Positions 25,011-32,977 of a DNA stretch of 64,000 nucleotides are shown here, piece after piece. A program made the position numbers and the translations under genes. This stretch comes from UBA7803 sp041686955. Its GTDB lineage: Bacteria; Pseudomonadota; Gammaproteobacteria; Pseudomonadales; Azotimanducaceae. The stretch lies in assembly GCA_041686955.1 (NCBI GenBank), contig JAWLCV010000001.1, positions 62,001-126,000 on the forward strand, given 5' to 3'. The notes beneath the pieces are model-generated. The model worked only from the letters and a program-made list of their open reading frames with translations, ran no database searches and was not told where the DNA came from. Position 1 is the stretch's first letter. Each line of letters begins with the position of its first letter.

Positions 25011-26042
25011 CTAGCCGCGTAGCATTTGCGGCGCAGGGGCGTCCACTAGGTCACCCACGGCCATGCGGCTCAGGTACGACTGCAGCGCGTAGATGAAGAG
25101 CACGATGCCGAGCATCTCCAGGAGCTCCTCGACGTTCGCCAGCATCTCGTACGGGAAGTTGTCGATGCCGTGATCGCGGGCGTAGCCACGACCGATGATT
25201 TCCATACCGATGGCGCCGCCCAGATACATGCCGGCGGAAACCAGCAGCAGCAGGCGATACGCGGCCGGCAGGTGGAAAACGAAGCGCAAGTACGCGAGGC
25301 CTCCCAACAGGGTCAGCAATCCGGCCGGGACCACCCAGAACACCGGCAGGTCCACATCCAGGTAGGGCATCAGGAAATCGAAGACCCGCTCGTGGATGCG
25401 GAATTTCTCGTCCGCGGCGAGAAACAGGAAGGCCAGCGACAGGACCAGCCAATGGCCGGCGAAGGGCAGCCCGTGCGAAGACGTGCGCCCCGCGATGTTG
25501 CCCAGGAGCAGCGCGCTGTACAGGAGCAACCCGGCGGAGAAGGTCGTCGGTACCCAGTGTTCCTGGTCCAGATTGAAGTACCCGTAGATCAGCAGCGCCG
25601 GTTTGCTGTCGCCCGCAGCGAGAACGTACGTGAGGTACTGGCCGAGCAGGCTCATGAGCAGCAGCACGAGCACGGTCGCGGAGAGAACCGACGTGGTGTT
25701 GGCGGGCGACGGGGAACGTGAGTCGCCGGGCTCGTACCACACGATGGCACGCAAACGCTCCCGGAACGGTGCGGCGGAGCAGGCATGGACGAAGCCGGCA
25801 GTGGCCGCGGCGAATGCCGACAGCGCATAGATCCTGACTTCCAGCATGATCCGGGTGCTCTCCTTGAGGCTGCCGTCCGGGCTGAAGTGACGTTCCACCA
25901 GCGCAACCACCAGGTCGAAGGCGAAGACGTTGATGACGAGGCCGAAGACTGCCGCGAGGACGAGCGCATAGGAACCGTGCTTCAGTAGAGCGTCCAGGGA
26001 CATGGCGGCGGTCCAGCAGACTGTCATTCTCATGCTATGCAA
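25011..26042 (-). CDS. Multi-pass membrane protein of unknown function
   Basis: A 343-residue protein with about nine hydrophobic segments. Two conserved-looking polar stretches sit inside or next to helices: FLFLAADEKFRIHE near the middle and ANVEELLEMLGIVLFIYAL near the end. I recall similar ADE..HE and EE.LEM.G patterns in an uncharacterised bacterial membrane family, but cannot name it. The acidic and histidine residues within membrane segments could bind metal or protons; this is speculation. Start options are 26042 or the later ATG at 26003 (MSLDALLKHG), which lies just before the first helix. No operon partner is evident. Confidence 0.7.
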   Translation of the reverse strand: MHSMRMTVCWTAAMSLDALLKHGSYALVLAAVFGLVINVFAFDLVVALVERHFSPDGSLKESTRIMLEVRIYALSAFAAATAGFVHACSAAPFRERLRAIVWYEPGDSRSPSPANTTSVLSATVLVLLLMSLLGQYLTYVLAAGDSKPALLIYGYFNLDQEHWVPTTFSAGLLLYSALLLGNIAGRTSSHGLPFAGHWLVLSLAFLFLAADEKFRIHERVFDFLMPYLDVDLPVFWVVPAGLLTLLGGLAYLRFVFHLPAAYRLLLLVSAGMYLGGAIGMEIIGRGYARDHGIDNFPYEMLANVEELLEMLGIVLFIYALQSYLSRMAVGDLVDAPAPQMLRG

Positions 26043-26147
26043 GATGTTTGATGTCCGCTTTGTTGCCCATCAACCGCCCGTCACCCCTGTAGACAAGGCA
26101 CCCGGATTGCCGCAATGTTGGCGGGGAAGGGGTGAGAGGACGCTCCG

Positions 26148-26549
26148 ATGAGGTCCGTGAAAGTCGCCGATTACATGAGCCGCAAGCTCGTGACGTTCAG
26201 GCCCGAGACCAGCGTGCTGGAAGCCATGAGCGCCTTGCTGGAACACAAGATTTCGGGAGCGCCCGTGGTGGACGCGGAGGGCAACCTGGTCGGCATCCTG
26301 TCCGAGGTGGACGTGATGGCTATCGTCATCCAGGACAGCTACTACAACGAGTCCGCGGGCATCGTGGCCGACTACATGCAGAGCCGGGTGGACACGGTGG
26401 AGCCCGAGTGCGACATATATGCCCTGGCGGAGCGCTTTCACCAGGAGCACCGGCGGCGCTATCCGGTGGTGAAGAACGGCAAGCTTGTGGGACAGATCAG
26501 CCGGCGCGACGTGCTGCGTGCGGCTCGGGACTTCATGAGGCGGGAATAG
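26148..26549 (+). CDS. Two-CBS-domain protein
   Basis: A 133-residue protein consisting of two CBS domains: VADYMSRKLVTFRPETSVLEA with GAPVVDAEGNLVGILSEVDV, and VADYMQSRVDTVEPECDI with YPVVKNGKLVGQISRRDVL (parts shown). The CBS pair would form a Bateman module that binds adenine nucleotides or similar ligands. It is a free-standing sensor with no attached effector, so its target is unknown. The start has a GAGAGG ribosome site. It ends one base from the end of the convergent gatB. Confidence 0.88.
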   Translation: MRSVKVADYMSRKLVTFRPETSVLEAMSALLEHKISGAPVVDAEGNLVGILSEVDVMAIVIQDSYYNESAGIVADYMQSRVDTVEPECDIYALAERFHQEHRRRYPVVKNGKLVGQISRRDVLRAARDFMRRE

Positions 26550-26550
26550 A

Positions 26551-27981
26551 CTACCGCAGCGCCTCCCGCAGCAGCTCGTTCACCTGCTTGGGGTTCGCCT
26601 TCCCCTCGGTGGCCTTCATGACCTGGCCGACGAAGAACCCCATCACCTTCTCCTTCCCCGCCCGGAACTGAGCCGCCTGCTCGGGGTTCTCCGCCACAAC
26701 CCGGGCCACGATCTCCTGGAGCGCGCGGGTGTCGCTCACCTGCTTCAGCCCCCGGGCCTCGATGATGGCGTCCACCTCGCCTTCGCTGGCCCAGAGCGCC
26801 TCGAACAGGGTCTTGGCCGTCTTGGAGGACAGGGTGTCGTCCTCGAGGCGGGCGATGAGGGCGGCGAGTTGCTGCGGCGTCACTGGTGACGCGATGATGG
26901 GCAGGTCGGCACGGTTGAGGGCGGCGGAGAGCTCTCCCATCACCCAGTTCGCGGCGAGCTTGGGGTGGCCGGAGGCGCCGGCCACGGCCTCGAAGTAGCG
27001 GGCCACGTCGGGATCCTGGGTGAGCCAGCCGGCGTCGTAGGGCGACAGGCCCAGCGACTCGACGTAACGGTGGCGCTTGTCGGCCGGTAGCTCCGGCAGT
27101 TCCGCGCGGACGCTGTCGATCAGCGCCGCGTCCACGTGCACGGGCAGCAGGTCGGGGTCCGGGAAGTAGCGGTAGTCTTCCGACAGTTCCTTGCTGCGCA
27201 TGCTGCGCGTCTCGTCGCGCTCGGCATCGTACAGACGCGTCTCGCGCACCACCGTGCCACCGGATTCCAACACGTCGATCTGCCGCTCGATCTCATAGGT
27301 GATGGCGCGCTCGAGGAAGCGGAAGGAGTTGACGTTCTTGATCTCGGTGCGTTCCCCCAGTGCGGTGTCACCCTGCCGGCGCACGGAGACGTTGGCGTCG
27401 CAGCGCATGCTGCCCTCCGCCAGATTGCCGTCGCAGATTTCGAGATACCGCACCAGGGCGTGCATCTGCCGGAAATAGGCGGCGGCTTCCTCGGGGCTTC
27501 GGAGATCCGGCTCCGAAACCACCTCCAGGAGCGGGGTGCCGGCCCGGTTCAGGTCGATGCCGGTCATGCCGGCGTAGGCGTCGTGCAGCGACTTGCCGGC
27601 ATCTTCCTCCAGGTGCGCGCGGGTGATCCCCACCTCCCGCTCGGTGCCGTCCGGCAGCGGCACGATCAGGCGGCCGCGGCCCACCACCGGCTGGGCGAAC
27701 TGGCTGATCTGGTAGCCTTTCGGCAGGTCCGGGTAGAAGTAGTTCTTGCGGTCGAACACCGAGTAGGGGTGGATCTCGGCGCCGATGGCGAGGCCGAACT
27801 TCACCGCCATGCGCACGGCGGCCTCGTTCAGCACCGGCAGCACGCCCGGCAGGCCCAGATCCACGGCGGAAGCCTGGGTGTTGGGCGCGGCGCCGAAGGC
27901 CGTCGATGCCCCGGAGAAGATCTTGCTCCGGGTGGCGAGCTGCACGTGGATCTCCAGGCCGATGACCGCTTCCCAGCTCAT
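26551..27981 (-). CDS. gatB: Asp-tRNA(Asn)/Glu-tRNA(Gln) amidotransferase subunit B
   Basis: A 476-residue protein beginning MSWEAVIGLEIHVQL, with YFYPDLPKGYQISQ, the tRNA/kinase region LEEDAGKSLH and SMRCDANVSVR, and the C-terminal YqeY-like domain ending NPKQVNELLREAL. GatB phosphorylates and binds mischarged Glu-tRNA(Gln) or Asp-tRNA(Asn) so that ammonia from GatA can amidate it. The ATG at 27981 overlaps the gatA stop by 4 nt. It is the last gene of the gatCAB operon on the minus strand. Confidence 0.96.
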   Translation of the reverse strand: MSWEAVIGLEIHVQLATRSKIFSGASTAFGAAPNTQASAVDLGLPGVLPVLNEAAVRMAVKFGLAIGAEIHPYSVFDRKNYFYPDLPKGYQISQFAQPVVGRGRLIVPLPDGTEREVGITRAHLEEDAGKSLHDAYAGMTGIDLNRAGTPLLEVVSEPDLRSPEEAAAYFRQMHALVRYLEICDGNLAEGSMRCDANVSVRRQGDTALGERTEIKNVNSFRFLERAITYEIERQIDVLESGGTVVRETRLYDAERDETRSMRSKELSEDYRYFPDPDLLPVHVDAALIDSVRAELPELPADKRHRYVESLGLSPYDAGWLTQDPDVARYFEAVAGASGHPKLAANWVMGELSAALNRADLPIIASPVTPQQLAALIARLEDDTLSSKTAKTLFEALWASEGEVDAIIEARGLKQVSDTRALQEIVARVVAENPEQAAQFRAGKEKVMGFFVGQVMKATEGKANPKQVNELLREALR

Positions 27982-29456
27982 GCGAACGCTCCCGGGCGCT
28001 CCAGATGCCAGGCGGTCTCCCGCTGGAACAGCACGGCGGTCTCCAGGAGTCCGCGCTCGCTGAAGTGAGGGGCGATGAGCTGCATGCCGAGGGGCAGTCC
28101 GCCCTCGAAGCCGCAGGGCAGGGACAGGGCCGGCAAACCCGCGAGGCTCGCCGGCACGGTGAAGATGTCCTGCTGGTACATGGCCACCGGGTCGCCGGAC
28201 AGCTCGCCGCGGCGGAACGCGACGCCGGGCGCGGTGGGGGTGAGCAGCAGGTCCACCTCGGCGAACGCGCCGAGAAAATCGTTCTGGATCAGCCGGCGCA
28301 GCTTCTGCGCCTTCTTGTAGTAGGCGTCGAAGTACCCCACCGAAAGCGCGTACGTGCCGGTGAGGATGCGCCGTTTCACCTCCGTGCCGAAGCCTTCGCT
28401 GCGGGAGCGCAGGTACAGGTCCTCGAGGGAAGCGGGATCCGCGCAGCGGTGGCCGAAGCGCACGCCGTCGTAGCGCGACAGGTTCGTCGAGGCCTCGGCG
28501 CCGGCGATGATGTAATAGGCGGGAATGGCCATCTCGGTGTGAGGCAGATCCACCTCGCGGAACCGGCAGCCCCCCGCCTCCAGCACGCTTCGGGCCTCCT
28601 CGAGATGTCCGGCGCCGGTGGTCAGGCCGTCGAAGTACTGCCGCGGCAGGCCGATCACGGGCGGCCGTTCCGGCACCTCCGGGGCGCCGCGCTGCAGCGA
28701 TTCCAGCCACGCATCCCGGTGATCACTGCTGGTGGAATCCAGCGGGTCCAGGCCGCTCATGAAAGCGAGCACCAGAGCGAGGTCTTCGGCGCTGCGCCCC
28801 AGCACGCCCCCCTGATCCAGGCTCGAGGCGAATGCCACCATGCCGTAGCGGGAAACGCGCCCGTAGGTGGGTTTGATTCCGGAAACGCCGCACAGGGCCG
28901 CGGGCTGGCGAATGGAGCCACCGGTGTCCGAGCCGGTCGCCACCGGGGCGAGCCCCGCGGCCACCGCCGCCGCCGAGCCGCCGGAAGATCCTCCGGGTAC
29001 CCGGTCCGTGTCCCACGGGTTGGCCACCGGTCCGAAGTGGCTGTTCTCGTTCGAGGAGCCCATGGCGAACTCGTCCATGTTCGCCTTGCCCAGGGTCACC
29101 ATACCGGCGGCGTTCAGCCGCGCCACCACGGTGGCATCGTAGGGCGCGATGAAGTTTTCGAGCATGCGCGAGCCGCAGGTGGTGGCGAGCCCCTCGGTGC
29201 AGAACAGATCCTTGTGGGCCAAGGGGATGCCGGTGAGCGGGGTGGCGCTCCCCGAGCGCAGCCGGGCATCCGCGGCATCGGCCTGGTCGAGCGCGCGTTC
29301 CTCGTCCACCGTGATGTAGCAGTTGAGGAGCGCGTCGTGGGCGGCGATGCGGTCCAGGAAGGCGCGGGTGAGCTCGCGGCTCGTGTACTCGCCGGCGCGC
29401 AGGCCCCGGGCCAGCTCCGCGAGGGAGGAGAACGTGGGCGGGGTGGTGCCCGTCAC
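27978..29456 (-). CDS. gatA: Asp-tRNA(Asn)/Glu-tRNA(Gln) amidotransferase subunit A
   Basis: A 492-residue amidase-signature protein. The Ser-cisSer-Lys triad is visible in PLAHKDLF (Lys), PGGSSGGSAAAVAAG (cis-Ser) and TGSDTGGSIRQPA (nucleophile Ser). GatA releases ammonia from glutamine and passes it to GatB. The GTG at 29456 overlaps the gatC stop (GTGA) and is the likely start, giving VTGTTPPTF as the first residues; the open frame reaches further upstream only through gatC in another frame. Confidence 0.95.
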   Translation of the reverse strand: MTGTTPPTFSSLAELARGLRAGEYTSRELTRAFLDRIAAHDALLNCYITVDEERALDQADAADARLRSGSATPLTGIPLAHKDLFCTEGLATTCGSRMLENFIAPYDATVVARLNAAGMVTLGKANMDEFAMGSSNENSHFGPVANPWDTDRVPGGSSGGSAAAVAAGLAPVATGSDTGGSIRQPAALCGVSGIKPTYGRVSRYGMVAFASSLDQGGVLGRSAEDLALVLAFMSGLDPLDSTSSDHRDAWLESLQRGAPEVPERPPVIGLPRQYFDGLTTGAGHLEEARSVLEAGGCRFREVDLPHTEMAIPAYYIIAGAEASTNLSRYDGVRFGHRCADPASLEDLYLRSRSEGFGTEVKRRILTGTYALSVGYFDAYYKKAQKLRRLIQNDFLGAFAEVDLLLTPTAPGVAFRRGELSGDPVAMYQQDIFTVPASLAGLPALSLPCGFEGGLPLGMQLIAPHFSERGLLETAVLFQRETAWHLERPGAFA

Positions 29457-29740
29457 GCCGAATCCACCACCCTGGGTACCAGGTACAGACCGTCCCGGGT
29501 GGCCGGCGCCAGGGCCTGAAACCGCTCCCGGTCCACGGTTTCGGTCACCAGGTCGGGGCGCATGCGGGCGGCGCTGCCGAGCGGGTGCGCCAGCGGTTCC
29601 ACGCCCGAGGTGTCCACGCTCTGCATCCGGTCGACCATGTCGATGATGCGCGCCAGATCGCTCTGTACGGCGTGCTGCTCGTCGGGGTCGAGGGCGAGCT
29701 GCGCCAGCCGGCACAGGTGCTCTAGAGGGATGTCCGCCAT
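29453..29740 (-). CDS. gatC: Asp-tRNA(Asn)/Glu-tRNA(Gln) amidotransferase subunit C
   Basis: A 95-residue GatC: LEHLCRLAQLALDPDE at the start, IIDMVDRMQSVDTSGVEPLAHP in the middle (shown in part: VDTSGVEPLAHP) and LVPRVVDS at the end. GatC belts GatA to GatB and stabilises the complex. The ATG at 29740 fits the family's normal start better than the TTG three codons before it. It is the first gene of gatCAB and is divergent from mreB, with which it shares a 155-bp promoter region. Confidence 0.92.
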   Translation of the reverse strand: MADIPLEHLCRLAQLALDPDEQHAVQSDLARIIDMVDRMQSVDTSGVEPLAHPLGSAARMRPDLVTETVDRERFQALAPATRDGLYLVPRVVDSA

Positions 29741-29858
29741 GGCGCGCAAGCCTAATGCAAAGGACGGTAGAGCGGAAGCGACGGCGCTCTCGCGCCCCCC
29801 ATCGCCGCAGTTCCAGGTAGTGCCGCAAATTGTTAGAGTAGCGCCGCTCTGCGCACTC

Positions 29859-29864
29859 TATACT
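29859..29864 (+). promoter_or_regulatory. Candidate -10 box of the mreBCD promoter
   Basis: TATACT stands 32 nt before the mreB start in an AT-rich patch of the gatC-mreB intergenic region. A TTGTTA at 29830-29835 is too far away (23 nt) to be a normal -35; no better -35 is seen. The gatC promoter should lie in the same region on the other strand. Confidence 0.3.
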
Positions 29865-29895
29865 TTCCGAATATAAGACTGAGTTCCTCAAGTAC

Positions 29896-30936
29896 ATGTT
29901 CAAGAATATTCGTGGGCTGTTCTCCCGGGATCTTTCCATCGACCTGGGGACGGCCAACACCCTCATATATGTGCGCGATCAGGGCATCGTGCTGGACGAG
30001 CCGTCGGTGGTGGCCATCCGAGTCCAGGGGAATCAGAAGAGCGTGGCCGCCGTGGGGCTGGACGCCAAGCGCATGCTGGGCCGCACGCCGGGCAACATCA
30101 CCGCCATCCGGCCGCTCAAGGACGGCGTCATCGCCGACTTCCTCGTCACCGAGAAGATGCTGAAGTACTTCATCAACAAGGTTCACGAGAACAGCTTCAT
30201 CCGGCCGAGCCCGCGGGTGCTGGTGTGCGTGCCGTGCAAATCCACCGAGGTGGAGCGCCGTGCCATCCGCGAGAGCGCGCTGTCTGCCGGCGCGCGGGAC
30301 GTGCGCCTGATCGAGGAGCCCATGGCAGCCGCCATCGGTGCGGGGCTGCCCGTGCAGGAGGCGGTGGGAACCATGGTGGTGGACGTGGGCGGCGGCACCA
30401 CCGAGATCGCCATCATCTCGCTGAACGGCGTCGTCTATTCCGAGACCGTGCGGGTGGGCGGCGACCGCTTCGACGAAGCCATCGTCGCCTACGTGCGCCG
30501 CACCCAGGGCAGCCTCATCGGCGAGGCCACCGCCGAGCGGATCAAGCAGGAGATCGGTGCGGCCTATCCGCAGAAGGAGATCCGCGAGATCGACGTGCGC
30601 GGCCGCAACCTCGCCGAAGGGGTGCCGCGCAGCTTCACCCTGAACAGCAACGAGATTCTGGAGGCGCTCCAGGAGCCGCTGTCCATGATCGTTCAATCGG
30701 TGAAGAGCGCCCTCGAGCAGTGCCCTCCGGAGCTGGCGTCGGACATCGCCGAGACCGGCATGGTGCTCACGGGAGGCGGTGCGCTGCTGCGGGACATCGA
30801 CGTGTTGCTGCAGGAAGAGACGGGGCTGCCGGTGATCGTGGCGGAGGATCCGCTCACCTGCGTCGCCCGGGGGGGCGGCAAGGCGCTCGAGATGATGGAC
30901 GCGGCCGGGAACGCCGACCTTCTGTCCACCGAATGA
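29896..30936 (+). CDS. mreB: Rod shape-determining protein MreB
   Basis: A 346-residue bacterial actin. The phosphate-1 motif DLGTANTLIYV begins at residue 16, VDVGGGTTEIAI is phosphate 2, and TGGGALLRDID is the adenosine motif. MreB polymerises under the inner membrane and directs lateral cell-wall synthesis, so the cell is probably rod-shaped. Length is normal. It heads mreBCD-maf-rng-yhdP-tldD, all on the plus strand with short spacings. Confidence 0.97.
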   Translation: MFKNIRGLFSRDLSIDLGTANTLIYVRDQGIVLDEPSVVAIRVQGNQKSVAAVGLDAKRMLGRTPGNITAIRPLKDGVIADFLVTEKMLKYFINKVHENSFIRPSPRVLVCVPCKSTEVERRAIRESALSAGARDVRLIEEPMAAAIGAGLPVQEAVGTMVVDVGGGTTEIAIISLNGVVYSETVRVGGDRFDEAIVAYVRRTQGSLIGEATAERIKQEIGAAYPQKEIREIDVRGRNLAEGVPRSFTLNSNEILEALQEPLSMIVQSVKSALEQCPPELASDIAETGMVLTGGGALLRDIDVLLQEETGLPVIVAEDPLTCVARGGGKALEMMDAAGNADLLSTE

Positions 30937-30999
30937 CGGGTCGTTCCGGGCGGCCGGCCGTGAGGGCGTGGCCGCCGAGGTATAGCCGGGGGAGCTAGT

Positions 31000-31890
31000 A
31001 TCAAGGCGCTGTTCGTTCGAGAGTCGGGTGCAGGCTATCTACTGACGGCGCTCGCCCTCGTCTCGACGGTCCTCATCGCGCTGGAATCCACCACGCGCCT
31101 GCTCGAGCCGGTGCGCTCGACCCTGGAAGGGGCGGTGGCGCCGCTGCGGGTGGTCGCTGAATTTCCCTATCTCGTATCGGACGAGGTCGGGGACGTGTTC
31201 GCCACGCGCGAGGGGCTGCTGAGACGGAACGCCGACCTGGAGCGCCGGGTGCTGGAGCTGTCTCAGGTGTCCCAGCAGTTCCTGGCGCTGAAGGCCGAGA
31301 ACGATCGTCTCCGGGCCCTGCTCGGCAGCCGTTCCCGGCTGCCGGCGGAAGTGCTGATCGCCGAGATCATCGGCGTGGTTCCCGGCCCAGGCACCCATCA
31401 GGTGATCCTCGACAAGGGGGAGCAGGCGGACGTGCGGGTCGGACACCCGGTCATCGACGCGCAAGGTCTGTTCGGTCAGGTGGTCGAGGTGGGCCCCATG
31501 ACCAGCCAGGTGCTGCTCGTCACCGACGTCAATCACGCCGTGCCGGTGCAGGTGAATCGGAACGGCGTGCGCAGCATCGCCGGCGGCACCGGCGAGCTCG
31601 ACGCCCTGCAACTCGAGAACGTGGCGGTGACCGCGGACATCCGTGAAGGCGATCTGCTGGAGACTTCCGGGCTGGGCGGGCGGTTTCCACCCGGCTATCC
31701 GGTGGGGTACGTGAACTCGGTGCTGGTGGAGCCCACGGCGCCGTTCGCCTCGGTGCGGGTCCGGCCCCTGGCCCAGCTCGACCGCTCGCGGCACGTGCTG
31801 GTGGTCCTCGCCCGGCCGCCGGGGGCGGCGCCTGAGGAGGCGCCCGGGGAGATCCCGGCAGCGCCCGTCGCCGCGGGGGCCGGCTCATGA
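31000..31890 (+). CDS. mreC: Rod shape-determining protein MreC
   Basis: A bitopic periplasmic scaffold: one N-terminal membrane helix (LLTALALVSTVLIAL), a coiled coil (LERRVLELSQVSQQFLALKAEN region) and the beta-domain with LITDVNHAVPV-like VLLVTDVNHAVPVQV and TSGLGGRFPPGYPVG. It links MreB to penicillin-binding proteins. Start: the frame opens after a TGA at 30961 and has no ATG, GTG or TTG before the membrane helix. The first conserved residues (KALFVR) follow an ATC at 31000, which lies 5 nt after GGGGGAG (30988-30994), so an AUC start is proposed; CTG at 31009 is the alternative. GTG at 31111 would remove the helix. Confidence 0.88.
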   Translation: MKALFVRESGAGYLLTALALVSTVLIALESTTRLLEPVRSTLEGAVAPLRVVAEFPYLVSDEVGDVFATREGLLRRNADLERRVLELSQVSQQFLALKAENDRLRALLGSRSRLPAEVLIAEIIGVVPGPGTHQVILDKGEQADVRVGHPVIDAQGLFGQVVEVGPMTSQVLLVTDVNHAVPVQVNRNGVRSIAGGTGELDALQLENVAVTADIREGDLLETSGLGGRFPPGYPVGYVNSVLVEPTAPFASVRVRPLAQLDRSRHVLVVLARPPGAAPEEAPGEIPAAPVAAGAGS

Positions 31891-32381
31891 ACCCGACCCA
31901 GGGCGGCTGGCTGATTCTGCTCACCGTAATGGCGGCCATGGCACTGGCCGTGGCGCATCTGCCGGAGACCTGGCCCCAGTGGCTCGGCTGGCTGCGGCCG
32001 GCCTGGGTCGCGCTGGTGGTGTTCTACTGGGTGATGGAGCTGCCTCATCGCATCGGCCTGATCGCCGCCTGGGTGCTGGGCGGCCTGGTGGACGTGCTGC
32101 AGGCCGAGCCCCTGGGCCTGAACGGCCTGATCCTCGCCGCGATCACCTACGTCGCCTGGCGGTTCTACGAACGCCTGCGCATGTACACCCTGGTTCAGCA
32201 GGGGGGCGTGGCATTCCTCCTGGTGCTGGGCGCTGAGGTGCTGCGGGCCCTGGTGCTCGAGGTGGCGGAGGGACGAAGCTGGAGCTGGGGTCTCGTGGGG
32301 CCCGCCCTGGCGAGTCTCCTGCTGTGGCCGTTCGTCGCGCTGGCCCTGACCTGGCTGCGCCTGCGCTTCCGGGTGGGTTGA
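31887..32381 (+). CDS. mreD: Rod shape-determining protein MreD
   Basis: A 164-residue membrane protein with about five helices, containing WVMELPHRIGLIAAWVLGGLVD (in part: LPHRIGLIAAWVLG) and LGLNGLI, which match MreD of Gammaproteobacteria. It works with MreB, MreC, RodA and PBP2 in the elongation complex. The start overlaps the mreC stop by 4 nt (ATGA). maf follows after 2 nt. Confidence 0.92.
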   Translation: MNPTQGGWLILLTVMAAMALAVAHLPETWPQWLGWLRPAWVALVVFYWVMELPHRIGLIAAWVLGGLVDVLQAEPLGLNGLILAAITYVAWRFYERLRMYTLVQQGGVAFLLVLGAEVLRALVLEVAEGRSWSWGLVGPALASLLLWPFVALALTWLRLRFRVG

Positions 32382-32383
32382 CC

Positions 32384-32977
32384 ATGGCACGGCTCGTTCT
32401 CGCCTCCCGGTCGCCGCGCCGTGCCGAGCTGCTGACCCAGATCGGCCTGCGGTTCGAGATCTGCGCCATCGACGTGGACGAGACGCAGCGCCCCGGTGAG
32501 GCGCCGGAGGATTACGTGGTCCGGCTGGCGCGGACGAAGGCCGAGGCGGGCCGGGCCGCCGTCGGGGCCGCGGAGGTGGTCTGCCTCGGCTCGGACACCG
32601 CCGTGGTGCTCGAGGGACGGGTCCTCGGCAAGCCCCGGGACGCCGCTGAAGGCGTGGCCATGCTGCTCGAGCTCTCCGGGCGCAGCCACCGGGTCATGAC
32701 CGGCGTGGCGGCGGCGGACGCAGCGCGCACGGTGAGCCGGTGCGCGGTCACCGAGGTCCGCTTTCGCGCCATCGAGCGGTGGGAAGCCGAAGCCTACTGG
32801 CGCACCGGGGAGGGTGCCGACAAGGCGGGCGGTTATGGTATCCAGGGAATTGGCGGTATATTTGCCGAAGGCATTCAGGGAAGCTACAGCGCCGTGGTGG
32901 GGTTGCCGCTGGCTGAGACGGAACAGCTACTGCGGGAACTCGGCGTGGACACCTGGCGCGAGCGTATGCATGACTGA
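32384..32977 (+). CDS. maf: Maf-family nucleoside triphosphate pyrophosphatase
   Basis: A 197-residue Maf protein (YhdE-like): LVLASRSPRRAELL at the N-terminus, VCLGSDTAVVL, LGKPRD and GEGADKAGGYGIQGIGG are the signature motifs. Maf enzymes of this branch hydrolyse dTTP, UTP and modified pyrimidine nucleotides to monophosphates. The ATG at 32384 follows mreD by 2 nt. The end overlaps rng by 8 nt, and mreBCD-maf-rng is a conserved gammaproteobacterial order. Confidence 0.94.
   Translation: MARLVLASRSPRRAELLTQIGLRFEICAIDVDETQRPGEAPEDYVVRLARTKAEAGRAAVGAAEVVCLGSDTAVVLEGRVLGKPRDAAEGVAMLLELSGRSHRVMTGVAAADAARTVSRCAVTEVRFRAIERWEAEAYWRTGEGADKAGGYGIQGIGGIFAEGIQGSYSAVVGLPLAETEQLLRELGVDTWRERMHD

Noticed and set aside
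26549..26551. Shared terminator between the CBS gene and gatB
   Set aside because: Only one base separates the convergent stops, so there is no room for a dedicated terminator and no hairpin with T-run was seen.
31111..31890. mreC starting at the GTG 31111
   Set aside because: This would remove the membrane helix and part of the linker that all MreC proteins need; the upstream frame is clearly coding.
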